Assembly: GCF_030272615.1 (NCBI RefSeq)
Contig: NC_081408.1
Span: 624,092,383 to 624,156,382, forward strand
Origin: Cryptomeria japonica
Lineage: Eukaryota; Streptophyta; Pinopsida; Cupressales; Cupressaceae
Direction of reading: 5' to 3'
DNA length: 64,000 nt
Positions 13,244 to 25,900 of this stretch are shown one piece after another. Numbering within the stretch: the stretch's first letter is position 1; every line of letters starts with the position of its first letter. The notes below the pieces were generated by a model. The model saw only the letters and a list, made by a program, of their open reading frames with translations, did not search any database and was not told where the DNA came from. Position numbers and translations under genes: made by a program.

Positions 13244-14694
13244 TGTTGGGGCTTCATTGATCGGTTTTTGGAGACATCGTGGAAGGCTTCTATTTTTGGA
13301 TTTGGGGATCTTCATTTTTTGGGGGCGTCATACAGTGATTTGGACATCACCGTTGAATCTAGGAGGCCATTTCCATAAATTTCAACTATAAAGTCGACCC
13401 ATTTTGGTGAGAAATTTTTTTCCCCCATTTTGGCTATTATCGTACAGATTTCGAAATTTTAAAAAAAAAAATTTATTTTTCAAAATTTTTTTTTTTTTTG
13501 AAAAATCAAAAAATAAAAAATAAATAAAAAAAAGGTTTTTTTGTTTGGGGGTCTGCAGACCCCCCCGTACACTGTACCTGCGTGTCGCAGGTGTTGCAAG
13601 CGCCGCCTGTACCTGTCGATCTCCCCATTGTCGTCTGTACCTGTACCCGCCGCCGCCTGTGCCGGTACCCACCGTCCCCGTCGCTCACCACCACCCGAGC
13701 CCCCAGTACTCTCCGCTCACCTGCTGGTCTCCGCCTTTCGTAGCCGTCAGAGACTTTCGCAGGCCGTCGACGGCACCAGTCCAGTCACCGCCTCCGGCGA
13801 CCGCCACGCAAACACCCAGTCAACAGCCGGGACCCCGCCACGCAACACACACGTGCAGACCTCCATACGCCACATCACCCATGCCATGCAGTCTGTCCGT
13901 ACAGTGCCATGTCATCATCTGTACTGCACAGTCAGCAGTCCGTACAATACGGACGCCCAGTCAGCAGGGAGGCGAAGTTTTTGCGACAGTCATACGGCCG
14001 TCAAATTTAACACAGTGACTTGCTGACATCAATGCCACATCAGCACTTTTTGAAATTTTTTTGACCCCTCTCCATTGGGCTTTTCAGTTTTGCAGTCCAA
14101 CTTTGAAAGGCCATATCTTGCTCATTTTTGCTCCTTTTTTGGTGCAATTTTTTTTTGAAATGGGCTAAAATTTCATGATCTTCACAGTGGTGTGGTTATT
14201 TTTTGATTTTGGTGCATAGGTTTTTTGGAATTTTCAGATTCTCTCAGCTGTACCTGTCCAATCTTCAATTTTGCAACTTCAAAGGCCTCGTTTGAGCTCA
14301 TACAACCTCCTTTTCAGGTGCCATTTTTTTTTAAAATGTTTATTTTTTCATCTACTTTCAGAATCTATGATCAGATTTCAGAGATTTTTAGTGGAAATTG
14401 TACTTTCAGATATTTGTCTTATTTGGCCTATTAGGTACTTGTAAATTGCTTGGATCTTAGTTAGATCTCTTGCACTATCAGTTTGAGACTCTTTTGGCCT
14501 TATTGAGGCAGTTGTAAAATTGTAAATCAGAAGTCCACTTTGCCATTTTTTGCAAGTGGCCCATTGTATACGCACTACTTATAAAGTGCCAAAATCATCA
14601 CATTTGGGGGGGGGGGTTCTTTGATTGAGTGAATTTGGGGGGGGGTGTCTTGTGTGATTGTGCCTCTCTTTGTGCTCTTTCCATTTTTGTTGCA
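13244..14694 (+). other. Copia-1 untranslated leader with a GC-rich island
   Basis: About 1.45 kb between PBS and gag. 13550-13990 is strikingly C/G-rich and CpG-rich, with repeated GTAC and CCGCC words, against an AT-rich background. T-rich DNA follows, then runs of G around 14605-14646. Two long overlapping open frames in the island (13541-14026) look compositional. The island could hold RNA structure or packaging signals (inference). Confidence 0.7.
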
Positions 14695-17600
14695 ATGAGT
14701 CCTAATAAATTTCCACCTTTAACTCCACATAAATATGCATCATGGAAAATTAAAGTATGGAGTAAATTAATGGAAAAGGGTCTCACACACTACATAGATG
14801 GAACAATAACAGCACCACCTGATCCTAAGGCTGATCCAATTGCTCAATTAGAATGGCTCACAAAGAATTGCATGGCTCTTGGAACCTTACGCGAGTATGT
14901 ATCAGATGACCTCATTTTTCACATTGAGAAGTGTAAAACAATCAAAGAGGCTTGGGATATGTTTTAGAAATTATATGGACAAGTTGATGAAATCAGAGGC
15001 TATCAGATTGACAATGAGCTCACCAACTTAGATCCCAAGAGTTTTGATACAATCTAAGATTATGTCACCAAAGCAAATGAGCTAAGAGCAAAGCTTAAGG
15101 ATTGTGGAATTGACAAAAAGGATGCTCAGTTGATATTCAACTTGTTGGACAAGCTTGCACCAGAATATGTAGCATTTGTATCTAGCTTTCAAACTCATCG
15201 TTTGACAGTGGGGAGTTCTTATGTTATGCCTTCATTTGATGCTTTCACAGAAATGTTGATATTGGAACAATCTAAGTTGTTGAACATGGGGTTTCTCGAG
15301 TCTTCAAAGTCCAAGGCTTTGATGGCTAATCAAGGGAATCAAGGAAGTCAAGGCAAAGATTCCGACAAGAAGAAGAAGCAATCCAAGTCTAAGCCACACC
15401 AGGAAAAAGGACAAACATCCTCTCCATCACAAGGCGATTTTTCATCCTCTTCCAAGAAGGGGACACCACCTAAGAAGGATAAACCAACTTGTGCATATTG
15501 CAAAAAGTATGGTCATGATGAGCATCGATGCCATGCAAAGCAAGTTGATGAGTTAACCAATCTTCTCAAGAAAAACAACATCAACTTGCCATCCGCCTAC
15601 ACAAAGAAGGATTCATCTCCTTCCTCTTCCTCATAGTCTAAGGGAAAAGGGCAAGCATTTGTGGCTACAATAGGTTCTTCACAACAGTGGATACTTGACT
15701 CAGGTGCCTCATATCACATGGGTTCTACAAAGGAGCAGTTTTCTTTATTGGAGCCATCTAAAGTACCTCACATTTACATAGGTGATGACACACAAGTAGA
15801 GTTTCAAGGGAAAGGTTCAGTTGACATGGATGATGGAACATTTGAGAATGTTCTCTATGTTCCTAACTTGTCTACCAACCTTCTCTCCATCTACCAAATC
15901 ACTCACTATGGGAATGGGAAAAAGGTTGAGTTTACACCAGATTCAGTTGTGGTAAAGGAACTTGATGATGATGCCTTGGTAGCAGTGGGACAAGTCAATG
16001 ACAACTCAAGGCTTTATTCATTCTCCCACTTTGTGCCAAGTTCACCTTCTAGGGCCTTGCTTACTCATTCAAATTCAGAAAGTAAGCTATGGCATGAGCG
16101 GTTTGGTCACCTCAACTACCGCTATCTTCAGCAGCTAAGCATTAAAGACATGGTCACAAGTCTACCTCGAATTAGTTTTTCAGAGGGTGTATGTTCAGGT
16201 TGTTCCATGGGCAAGCATCCCGAAGAGAATTTTGATAAAGGGAAAACTTGGAGAGCTTTGGAAGTTCTTCAACTTGTTCACAGCGATGTAGCAGGTCCAT
16301 TTCTAGCACCTTTATTTAGTAAGGCCCGCTATGTTCTTACCTTCATTGATGACTACTCCCGCTTCACTTGGGTCTACTTTCTCATTCATAAGAGTGAAGT
16401 ATTTGACAGATTTCAAGACCTCAAGACTCGTGTGGAGAAACAATCAGGGAAAGTGGTCAAGATTCTTCGCACAGATAATGGAAGGGAATATGTGAACAAA
16501 AGACTTGAGGATTTTTGTACATTTGAGGGGATTGATCTTCAACATTCTGTAGCATATACTCCATAGCAGAACGGGGTTGCAGAACACAAGAATAGAACTC
16601 TCAAAGAAATGGCTAGTTGTATGATACATGCATGTTCTCTTGATCCCGCCTTTTGGGCAGAGGCTATCAGTTGTGCCACACACATCCAGAATTGGGTTCC
16701 TCACAAAGCTTTGCAAGGTATTACTCCTTTTGAAGCTTGGGCTGGTAGGAAATCGATTGTGAGACATTTCAGAGTCTTTGGGTGTCCAGCATGGGCTCGC
16801 ATACCTCTGCAGAAACACAAGGCATTGGAACCTCAGAGTCAGCCTTGCATATTTGTTGGATATCCTGAGGGTGTTAAGGCATACAGATTGATGGATCCAG
16901 AGACACATGAGGTATTCATTGAGAGGAGTGTTCACTTTGAGGAAAGCTCTCCTAGCTTAGCCTCTCTACCTCCTCCACCTTCCTCCATTGTGGATAGTGA
17001 TGTTAGTGATTCAGATGATGAGACTCCCTCAACTCTGACTCGCAGGGTTACACCTCCACAGGGTCCACTTGCAGTTGAGGAGCCTCGTTCTCCACCTCCA
17101 CCTAGACCTCGTTGGGCTCAACAGACACTTGAGTCCGCGGGTTCTCTTGTTGGGGATCTTTCAGATACATGGAGAACTCGATCACAACATCAGGATCTTC
17201 CACATGCATTCATTGCTACCACTTCCGATCCACAGACATTTAGGGAAGCATCAGGGGTTCCTGAGTGGGACCAAGCTATGGAGGAAGAGTATAGTTCCTT
17301 GATGAGGAACAACACATGGGATCTAGTCCATCTACCTAAAGGGAGAAAGATGGTTCGATGTAAGTGGATCTATCGGACCAAGTTTGTAGCGGATGATAGT
17401 GTGGATAAGTATAAGGTTCGGCTTGTTGTGAAAGGTTTCTCGTAGGTTGCAGGTGTTGACTATACTGAGACCTTTGCTCCCGTAGCCAAGATGAACTCCA
17501 TTCGTTTGACACTTGCTATTGCTGCAGCTCATGGTTGGGTTGTACATTAGATGGATGTGAAGAGTGCTTTTCTTCATGGTGATCTTGATGAGGAGATATA

Positions 17601-18764
17601 TATGGAGTAGCCACAGGGTTTCATCCAGGATACTTCCTTGGTTTGTAGACTAAGGAAATCTCTCTATGGCCTTAAGCAGGCCCCCAGGGCTTGGTACGCC
17701 AAGATGGATTCCTTTCTTCTCTCCGCAAGGTTCACCAGGTGTCATTCCGATCTGAATGTCTACATTTTGCGACAGGATGACTCTCACTTGATACTTGTGC
17801 TCTATGTTGATGACTTGATCATTACAGGGAGTACTTCATCCATCATTAGCAGGGTCAAATCTGCTTTGCATGACAGATTTGCTATGACTAACTTGGGTCT
17901 TTTGCACTACTTTCTTGGGATAGAGATTTCATAGTCAACTTTCGGGATTACATATCGCAGCCCAAGTATGCTCTTGATCTACTTGCACGCTTTCATATGG
18001 CTGATTGTAAGCCTGCCCTGACTCCCTTTCTTTCAGGAGTCAAGCTTGAGGCTCAGTGTTCTTCTCCACCAGTTGATGCCACTTTGTATCATCAGCTTGT
18101 GGGTAGTCTCATCTACTTGACTCATACATGCCCTGATATTTCATTTGCAGTTGGCATGGTTTCCTGCTTCATGCAGGAACCACATGAGCTTCATTAGAAA
18201 TCCGCCAAACGCATCCTTCATTACATCCAAGGTACACATCACTATGGGATTCACTATGCAGTAGGCACAGGACTTCACTTGGTTGGTTACACAGACTCTG
18301 ATTGGGCTGGCAATCTAGTTGATCGTAAGTCTACTTTTGGTTATAGTTTTCACCTTGGTTCGGGCCCCATTTGTTGGCAGAGCAAGAAGCAACATGCTAT
18401 TTCTCTCTCTTTGACTGAGGCTGAGTATCAAGGCACTGTTAATGCAGCAACTAAGACCATTTGGCTCCAACAGATTCTCACAGAGTTTGGATTCACCAAT
18501 CCACAACCGACAGTTCTACATTGCGACAATCAGAGTGCTATTGCAATCTTGAAGAACCCGGTCCAGCACCAGCGGACCAAACACATCGAGATTCATATGC
18601 ACTATATTCAAGAGCTCATCTAGGAGCGGGTCATTGATTTGTAGTATTGTCCTACAACAGAGCAGGTTGCTGACATATTCACCAAACCTTTCACTGAGAG
18701 TAAGTTCCAGCAGTTGCGAGCTCTCTTGGGGGTGCGGGATGTGTCATTAGGGGGGGTCAGCTGA
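14695..18764 (+). pseudogene. Copia-1 gag-pol polyprotein, broken
   Basis: Begins at ATG 14695 (MSPNKFPPLTPHKYASW) and ends at TGA 18762-18764. Gag has a CCHC knuckle at about 15491-15532. The protease active site DSGA starts at 15697. The GAG-pre-integrase HHCC region is near 16090-16200, and the integrase core with HSDVAGPF and RTDNG at 16280-16620. RT with KAPRAW-type motifs and YVDD is at 17310-17930, and RNase H with TDSDWAG at 18290-18740. In-frame stops start at 14965, 15055, 15634, 16564, 17443, 17548, 17608, 17932, 18195, 18621 and 18642. Ten are TAG, several where relatives have Gln. A one-base loss near 17947 shifts the frame. Confidence 0.95.
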
Positions 18765-19032
18765 CTTCTCCTTCCTCTCTTATGGGGGGGACTTTTTCCT
18801 CTTTGTGGTTTTGTCCTTCTTCTTTGAGAGTCTTTTGTACATTCATCTCTCTTTTGGGGGGAGTTTTTTCCCACTGGGTTTTCTCCCTTTCTCCATTTGT
18901 GAGAGATTGCATTGCATAGTTTTGCTTGCATTTGCATATTGTACATGCGTACCTATCATGGCCTCATAGCCGGGACCCATCTTGCATTGTTGACTTGAGT
19001 CTTCATTCCCCTAAGTTGCACTTAAGGGGGGG
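18765..19032 (+). other. Copia-1 3' untranslated region and polypurine tract
   Basis: Contains several G runs (18750-18870). The polypurine tract AAGGGGGGG (19024-19032) abuts the 3' LTR and would prime plus-strand DNA synthesis. The same tail sequence, more diverged, occurs on the minus strand at 49938-50020 (Copia-4). Confidence 0.85.
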
Positions 19033-19479
19033 TGTTGGTGTAAATAAATATTCATTTTGGATATTATTACACTTACTTAAGTTAACTTAGGATAATGCAT
19101 CTCTTCGTAGTTTGGATTTGAGACACTTAGGGAAGTGTGCACATAGGGATAGAGCTTGTAGGAGAAATTCCACCTTTTGTGATCTTATTTTGTTGTTACA
19201 CTCCACATTCGGTGGGTCATCCACCTCTTGTGGAATATTATATTATTTCTCCTACCTACCCTTAGTATTTCTTACCTACCCTTGTTTCTCATTGAGCCAC
19301 ATGTCATATTTGTGTGCTCATACATCCATATGGCCTTGCCTATATAAGCAGGCCTCTATTCATTGTATTGGTTAATCCAGTTGATCATTTATATATTGAT
19401 GAGAATACAGTTTGTTCTTGTCATTCTATTGTCTCTTTTATGCTTTTCATTGTGCCCTTGATCTTGGCAAAATCCTACA
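19033..19479 (+). repeat. Copia-1 3' LTR
   Basis: 447 bp, same length as the 5' LTR. By eye there are 7 substitutions, 6 of them transitions, and no indels. Confidence 0.96.
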
Positions 19480-20991
19480 GGGAGCAAAAGGGGCCCATTC
19501 AAGGATATCTACCAAAGGTTTATCGAAGAGCCAGGAATCTTCCCAAAATCTAACTTTCACACCATTGCCAACATTCCATTTAACCCCTTTGGCAATGTTG
19601 TCTTTACATTTAGAGGCATGATTCCAGATATGGGATCCATTCATATTGAAATCAGAATTGATGAAAGAAGGAAGAGAAGAAGACAAAAGAGAGTACTTCT
19701 CTAGATTTTACACCATTCAGTATTAGAGTGGAACAGTCTCCAAACCTGTTTGGACAAGAGAGCTTCATTGAGGATCCAGATTCTTCTCAGGCCTAGGCCT
19801 CCATTACTTTTCAGTCTACACACCTTTTCCCAAGCCAAAAGAGACATTCTTTTCTTTTCCTCAACCCCTGACCAAAGAATTTTTTTCTGAATTTTCTCAA
19901 TTGCTTCAGCATACTTAACAGGTTTTCTGAAGAGGCTAAGGGCATAAATAGGAATTCTTTGAAGGGAAGCTTTTAGAAGTTGAAGCTTTCCAGCCTGACT
20001 TAAAAGGGCACCTTTCCATCCAGCAAGTTTTTTTTGAAATTTGTCCACCAGAGAACTCCAAAAGGAATTAGGTGGTGCAATGCCCAGAGGGAGACCAAGG
20101 TAAGTGGCCAGAACATCAGCAATCTGGCATTCCAAAATTCTACTGATTCTATGTTGCCTCCTCTCAGGAGTGTTGATGAAAAAAACTTTGCTTTTAACCC
20201 AATTGATGAGTTGGCCAGAAGCAGAAGCAAACTTACACAGGGTGTCCTTGAGAGTTCTAGCTTCTGAGATGCTTGAGTCCCCCATGATAATGGTATCATC
20301 CACAAACTATTGGTGGGAGCATGTGTGGTCAACTGACGAAGGTTGGAGTCCCTTGAACATTCCTCTCATGACCATACTTTCCATAGATTTGCCAAAACAT
20401 TCAGCCATAATTATGAAAAGGATAGGAGAAATGGGATCCCCTTGCCTCAATCCTCTAGAAACTTGAAAGAAGGTGGAGGGGGATCCATTGATGAGAACAA
20501 CATAGGAGGCAGTGGTAATATGTTGTTTGAAAAGATCCACACATTTGGTAGAGAAGCCATAAGCCAAAAGAACCTTCACAAGGAAAGACCAATCAACCCG
20601 ATCATAGGCCTTTGAGAGATAAAGCTTACGGATAAAACCATGTTTCTTAGCCATAACTAGTGAATGAATATTCTCATGAATAGTTATTATGGACTCAAGG
20701 ATTTGTCTTCTTGGCACAAAACCATTTTGCTGGTGCTTGATCAAAGGAGGAAGAACAGTCAGGAGTCTAGAGGTAAGGACCTTAGAAATAAATTTTTTTA
20801 AAGAGTTGCATAAGCTTATAGGCCTGAACTTATCCATGGAGTTAGCACCTTGAATTTTGGGGATTAATGCAATGAAAGTACCATTGATCTCTTTCAAAAG
20901 TCTTCTAGCAACAAAAAATTCCTTGACGCCATTGGAGACATCTTCCCAACAATATCCTAGAATTCTTGGAAGAAGAACATGGGGAAGCCAT
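19480..20991 (-). pseudogene. LINE ORF2, middle part: reverse transcriptase core
   Basis: Lies between the two copia insertions, with both TSDs at its ends. RT motifs in order on the minus strand are FRPISLCN (near 20828), QNGFVPRRQ, the A motif, RGLRQGDPISP and FVDD (near 20300). The A motif reads YLSKAYDRV instead of DLSKAYDRV: the catalytic Asp codon at 20619-20621 is now TAT (Tyr). A TAG precedes FVDD, and frameshifts occur near 20945 and between 19690 and 19710. Thumb and connection sequence continues to 19485. Confidence 0.9.
20987..20991. repeat. TSD of Copia-2, left copy
   Basis: GCCAT here and at 27543-27547. Joining the flanks restores LINE RT text (APGPDGF) without the element. 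Confidence 0.93.
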
Positions 20992-21612
20992 TGTGAGATT
21001 CTGCGAGAAGCGAGAATCGAGCCAAGATCTGATGTCGGTTGTAGATCACATGCAACTCCTCACACAACGGATGATCGAAGATCAAAATAGTTGAATGAAG
21101 ATAATTTCAATATGAGAGAGAAATAGAGACAAAGAGGAGAATTTGGAGAAGACTCTCACCGAGCTATCACTCCACTAACTTGACTAGTGAAGGTGAGAGT
21201 ATAGTGCTTATTATATAGAAAAATATAAGCATATACATCTAAGGGGTGCATTAACTCCTATTCCCCATAAAAGTGGGAGGTTTTACCTTCTTGGTAAATG
21301 CCAAAACATGTGGCATAACCTCCTTACATGAAGACAAAAAAGGAGTTGAGAAAGTTGGCACATAAGGTCAAAAGAGGGTGTGAAACCCAACTACCCCATA
21401 ACCCACTTAGGAAATGACAAAATAGTGGTTATGAGAGGTGACACAACAAGCCAAAAGAGGGTGTGTAACTCAACTACCCATGTGAGGTGGAGAGTTACAC
21501 ATGTAGTTGAAGTATTTCACCATGTGTCCTCATATAAACCATTCCTATTAACCTAAGCAAGCTTAAATAATATATGTGTAGGAAAAAGGAAAATAAAAAA
21601 CCTACACTAACA
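20992..21612 (-). repeat. Copia-2 3' LTR
   Basis: On the plus strand it runs TGTGAGATT...CACTAACA (621 bp). A TATA-like TATATAA on the element strand lies at 21211-21217. The adjacent plus-strand run of C is the polypurine tract of the minus strand. Confidence 0.95.
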
Positions 21613-21775
21613 CCCCCCCTTAATCGTAGCTTAGGTGGATGAAAATATGGGTCCCGACAAATGCAACCATGTTAGGTACCCATGTACATAGATAGCCCCC
21701 CCAAAAGAAGAAGCCCCCCATAAGAGGAATAGCCCCCCCCCTAAATAAGGAGAGAAAGAAAGAAGGAAAGAAGGA
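21613..21775 (-). other. Copia-2 polypurine tract and 3' untranslated region
   Basis: The element-strand polypurine tract (AAGGGGGGG) is at 21613-21622. Further C/G runs at about 21700-21740 separate it from the gag-pol stop. The GGGTACCTAACATGG word is shared with the tails of Copia-1 and Copia-4. Confidence 0.82.
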
Positions 21776-24700
21776 CTAAGAAGTCCCTCCTAAAGTAGAC
21801 ACTTGTCATATTCCAAGTAGAGATCACAAATGAAGGAACTTGCTTTCAGTGAAGGGTTTGGTGAAGATGTCCGCAATTTGCTCTATTGTAGAACAATACT
21901 TAAGATCAATGATGCCTTCCTGAATGAGCTCCCGAATATAGTGCATATGTATCTCAATGTGTTTCATCCTTTGGTGATGAATTGGACTTCTTGAGATCTG
22001 TATAGCACTTTGATTATCACAAAAGATGATAGTAGGCTTCCTAACTGGAATACCAAACTCAGTGAGAATATTCTGAAGCCAAATAGCCTTAGTGGTGGCA
22101 TTAACTGCCCCTCAATACTCAGCCTCTATTGATGAAAGAGCAATTGCAGACTGCTTCTTACTCGACCAACAAACTAGACCAGAACCAAGTGAGAAGCAAT
22201 ACCCTGAAGTGGATTTGTGATCTTGAGAATCACCTGCCCAATCTGAATCTGTATATCCCACCAAGTCAATATCCATGCTTGCTGCATACTGAATTCCATA
22301 ATTGTGAGTACCCTGAATGTAGTGGAGAATCCACTTAGCTGCTTTCCAATGCAACTCATGTGGCTCCTGCATGAATCTAGAGACCATGCCCATCGCATAT
22401 GAAATGTCAGGTCTTGTATGAGTCAAGTAGATGAGGCTCCCAACAATTTTTTGATATAAAGTGCTATCAACCAAGGGTGAAGAGCACTTAGCCTCAAGTT
22501 TGACCCCAGATAAAAAAGGAGTAGGTGAATGCTTACAATCAGCCATGCGAAATATAGAGAGCATATCAAGTGCATACTTGGGTTGTCCGAGGAAGATGCC
22601 CGAAGAAGATTGAGTAATCTCAATTCCCAAGAAGTAACGTAGAAGACCCAAGTTTGACATCAAAAATCTATCATGTAGAGCAGTTTTCACTACCTTGATG
22701 GTGGATGAGTGACTCCCTGTGATCAACAAGTCATCAACATAGAGAACTAGAAATGTGAGAGTATCATCCTGGTGCAGAATGTAGACGTTCAAATCAGAAT
22801 GGCATCAAGTAAAACCAACTTTCAGAAGGAAGGAGTCCATCTTGGCATACCAAGCTCGAGGAGCTTGTTTGAGGCCATAGAGAGACTTTCGAAGTTGACA
22901 CACAAGTGAAGGATCTTGAACAAACCCTTGTGGATGCTCCAAATAGATTTCCTCCTGAAGGTCACCATGAAGAAATGCACTCTTGACATCCATCTGATGA
23001 ACTTCCCAATGGTGGGTTGCAGCAATAGCAAGGACAAGCCGGATGGAATTCATCTTAGCAACTGGAGCAAAAGTCTCAGAATAATCAACCCCTGAAACTT
23101 GGGAAATGCCTTTTGCTACCAAGCGAGCCTTATACTTATCAACTGACCCATCTATTGCAAATTTTGTTCGATAGATCCACTTGCATCGAACAAGTTTCCT
23201 TCCCTTAGGAAGAGGAACTAAATCCCATGTGTGATTCCTTTCCAAGGAATTAAACTCTTCTTGCGTTGCAGCATCCCATTCAGGAACACCTGTAGCTTCT
23301 CGAAAAGACTGTGGATCAGAAGCTGAAGCAATGAAGAGATGTGGAGCTTGTTGAAATTGTGACCTAGTTCTTCTAGAATCTGATGGATCACCAAGCCAAT
23401 CTCCTGCTGACTCAAAAGTTTGTTGAGCCCAAAGAGGCACTGAAGCTGGAGAGTCTGGGGGAGAATCATCAACCTTTGAAGGATGACTATGAGAAGAATG
23501 TGAATCCTCACCATCACTGTCGCCATCTGAAGTGGAGGAAGAAGACTCCTCAACAGGATTAGGAGGATTAAGATCCTCAGAAGAATTGTCATCATCATGC
23601 AATGTCTCCAATGTGATAGTGGATGGAGAAGTGGTATGAGAAGAAATAGAAGAACTCTCCTCAAAATGAACACTCCTCTCAATGAACAACTCATGTGTAG
23701 AGGGATGGAGAAGTCTATACCCTTTGACATCATCTGGATACCCAAAAAATATGCAAGGCTTGCTCTACAGATCCATAGCCTTGCATTTCTCTGCTAGAAT
23801 GTGGGCCCATGCAAGAGAACCAAACACTCTGAAATGCTTAACTGTAGGTTTTCGACCAGTCCAAGCTTGAAAAGGAGTTACCCCCTTCACAACTTTATGA
23901 GGAACTCAGTTCTGGATGTAACATGCACAATTGATGGCCTCTGCCCAATACTGAGGTGCCAAAGACTTGGAGTGAATCATACAATTTGCCATCTCCTTCA
24001 AGGACCTATTCTTCCATTTTGTGACACCATTCTGCTGAGGGCTGTATGGAACTGTGTGTTGCATGTTGATACCTTCTGAAGCACAAAATTGTTCAAACTG
24101 ATTATTAACATATTCACCCCCATTATCTGTACGTAGAATCTTGATGAACTTCCCATATTATTTCTCTACAAAAGCTTTGAAATCTAGAAAATTCTCAAAT
24201 ACCTCAGACTTTTGTTTGAGAAAGTAAACCCATGTAAATTTGGAAAAGTCGTCAATAAATGTTAAGACATATCTAGCCCTACTGAAAGATGGTTGTGGAA
24301 ATGGTCCTGCCAAGTCACTATGTACCAACTCTAATAGCTGTGGAGCTCTCCATGCTTTGCCTTTATCATACTTCTCCTCTGGATGCTTACCAGGAATACA
24401 TCCCTGGCAAACTCCATTAGAAAATTGAATAGAAGGCAACCCTAAAACCATGTCCTGTTGACTGAGTTGTTGCAAGTAACGATAGTTCAAGTGGCCAAAT
24501 CATTGATGCCACAAACAACTAATCTCATCTGCATGAGTGAGTAAAACTGTCGAAGGAGAGTCAGGAACAAAGTGAGAAAACTGATATAATCTGGATTGAT
24601 GATTTTCTTTTTCCACAACAATAGTAGACCCATTATGCATTTCACTGATTACCACTATATCTGGTGTGAACTCAACTCGCTTGCTAGAACAAGTGTGAGT

Positions 24701-25900
24701 GATCTGATAAATAGATAGGAGATTAGTTGATAAAGACTGAACACAAAGGACATCCTTAAATGTTCCTTCACCCACATCAACAGACCCTCTCCCATGCACT
24801 TCAATAGGAGTGTCATCACCCATTAGTATGGAAGGCATAAAACATGGCTCTAAAGAGGTGAAATCATCTTTTGAAGAAGCCATGTGGTGCGAAGCACCCG
24901 AGTCAATTATCTAAGAATTGGGTTGTCAAGCAACAACAACTAGGGCCTTACCCTTTCCTTTCCCTTTACTCTTATCTGTATCCTTAGAAGATCCTTCTAA
25001 TGAACTCTGTTTGACTGAATCAGGCACCTTGATATTATTTTTTTCAAGAAGATTTGAAAGGTGATCAATTTGTTTCTTTAAACACTTATGTTCATCATGA
25101 CCAGGCCTCTTACAATAAGAACACTTGACCTTCTCCTTCTTAGGTTGTTCACCTCTTGATGAAGAGGTCCGATTATCTGCTTTTGAAGTAGCAGATTTTT
25201 GATCTTTTTTCTTCTCTCCTTAGTTCTTTTGTTTAATATCTTTCTTACTAGACCCTTTTTGTTCTTTTGTGCCTTGATTTACAACTAAGGCATGTGACTT
25301 AGAGGGTTTTATTGTACCCATTTGAACCAATTTGTCTTTCTCTCTAGTGAGTTCTGTAACAAATTCATCTAGAGAAGGCATTTTGAATGTGGTACCTAGG
25401 GCACATTTTGTAGCATAGAATGTAGAAACAAACATTGAATAGTTAGGACCAAGCTTAGAAAAAATACTCAAGATCAGTTGCTTATCATCTTTCTTAGTTC
25501 CACACCGTTCCAACTGCAATCTTACAGATTTAAGTTTAGTGAAGAAGTCTTGTATAGTATCAAAATTGGTTGGATTCAACCCTATGAGTTCATTCTCTAA
25601 TTGATGATCTCTTAGCTCATCCTGCTTACCAAAGAGGTTTTCCAAAGTGGTCCACATTGCATTTGGTGTAGTGGCAGATTCAATGTGAAAAAGAAGGTCT
25701 GGAGAGACTGACATACATAGAGTACCAAAAGCTTCATCACATTTATTAAACCATTTAATCTTTTCTGCAGCATCTTGAGGTTCAGTTTCAAGTCCCATAG
25801 TAACACGATGATATCCATGTCTTTTCAGATATATTATCATCTTAGATTTCCATTCAAAATAATTATATGGTGTTAAAAGTGGAACTATAGATGCATCCAT
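21776..25900 (-). pseudogene. Copia-2 gag-pol polyprotein, broken only by stop codons
   Basis: A single frame of 1,375 codons from ATG at 25900 (MDASIVPLLTPYNYFEWK) to TAG at 21776-21778, with no net frameshift. Gag ends in a CCHC knuckle (CSYC...GHDEHKC, about 25080-25125). The protease IIDSGA follows at about 24900, then GAG-pre-integrase and integrase at 23950-24500 with LRTDNGGEY. RT is at 22650-23250 with YVDD, and RNase H with TDSDWAG at 21850-22260. Eleven in-frame stops lie at 25220, 24926, 24911, 24500, 24158, 23906, 23765, 22805, 22112, 21824 and 21806. Seven are TGA, mostly where relatives carry Arg. Confidence 0.95.

Larger units (their letters stand above)
12785..19479 (+). mobile_element. 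Copia-1: near-complete Ty1/copia retrotransposon inserted in LINE ORF2
   Basis: The element is 6,695 bp with two 447-bp LTRs (TGTTGG...CCTACA), a tRNA-iMet primer site, one gag-pol gene in copia order (gag, protease, integrase, RT, RNase H), a polypurine tract and a 5-bp TSD. The LTRs differ at 7 sites by eye (about 1.6%), so it is the younger of the two copias inside the LINE. It is inactivated by 11 in-frame stops and one small deletion. Confidence 0.96.

Noticed and set aside
13541-14026. Two overlapping open frames of about 160 codons in the GC-rich leader of Copia-1
   Set aside because: GC-rich DNA has few stops in any frame. Both frames are Pro/Thr/Arg compositional with no domain, and they lie between the PBS and gag.
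16444-16935. Minus-strand ORF opposite the Copia-1 integrase/RT region
   Set aside because: Shadow of the sense polyprotein with no motif of its own; similar shadows occur at 23597-24079 and 22129-22338.
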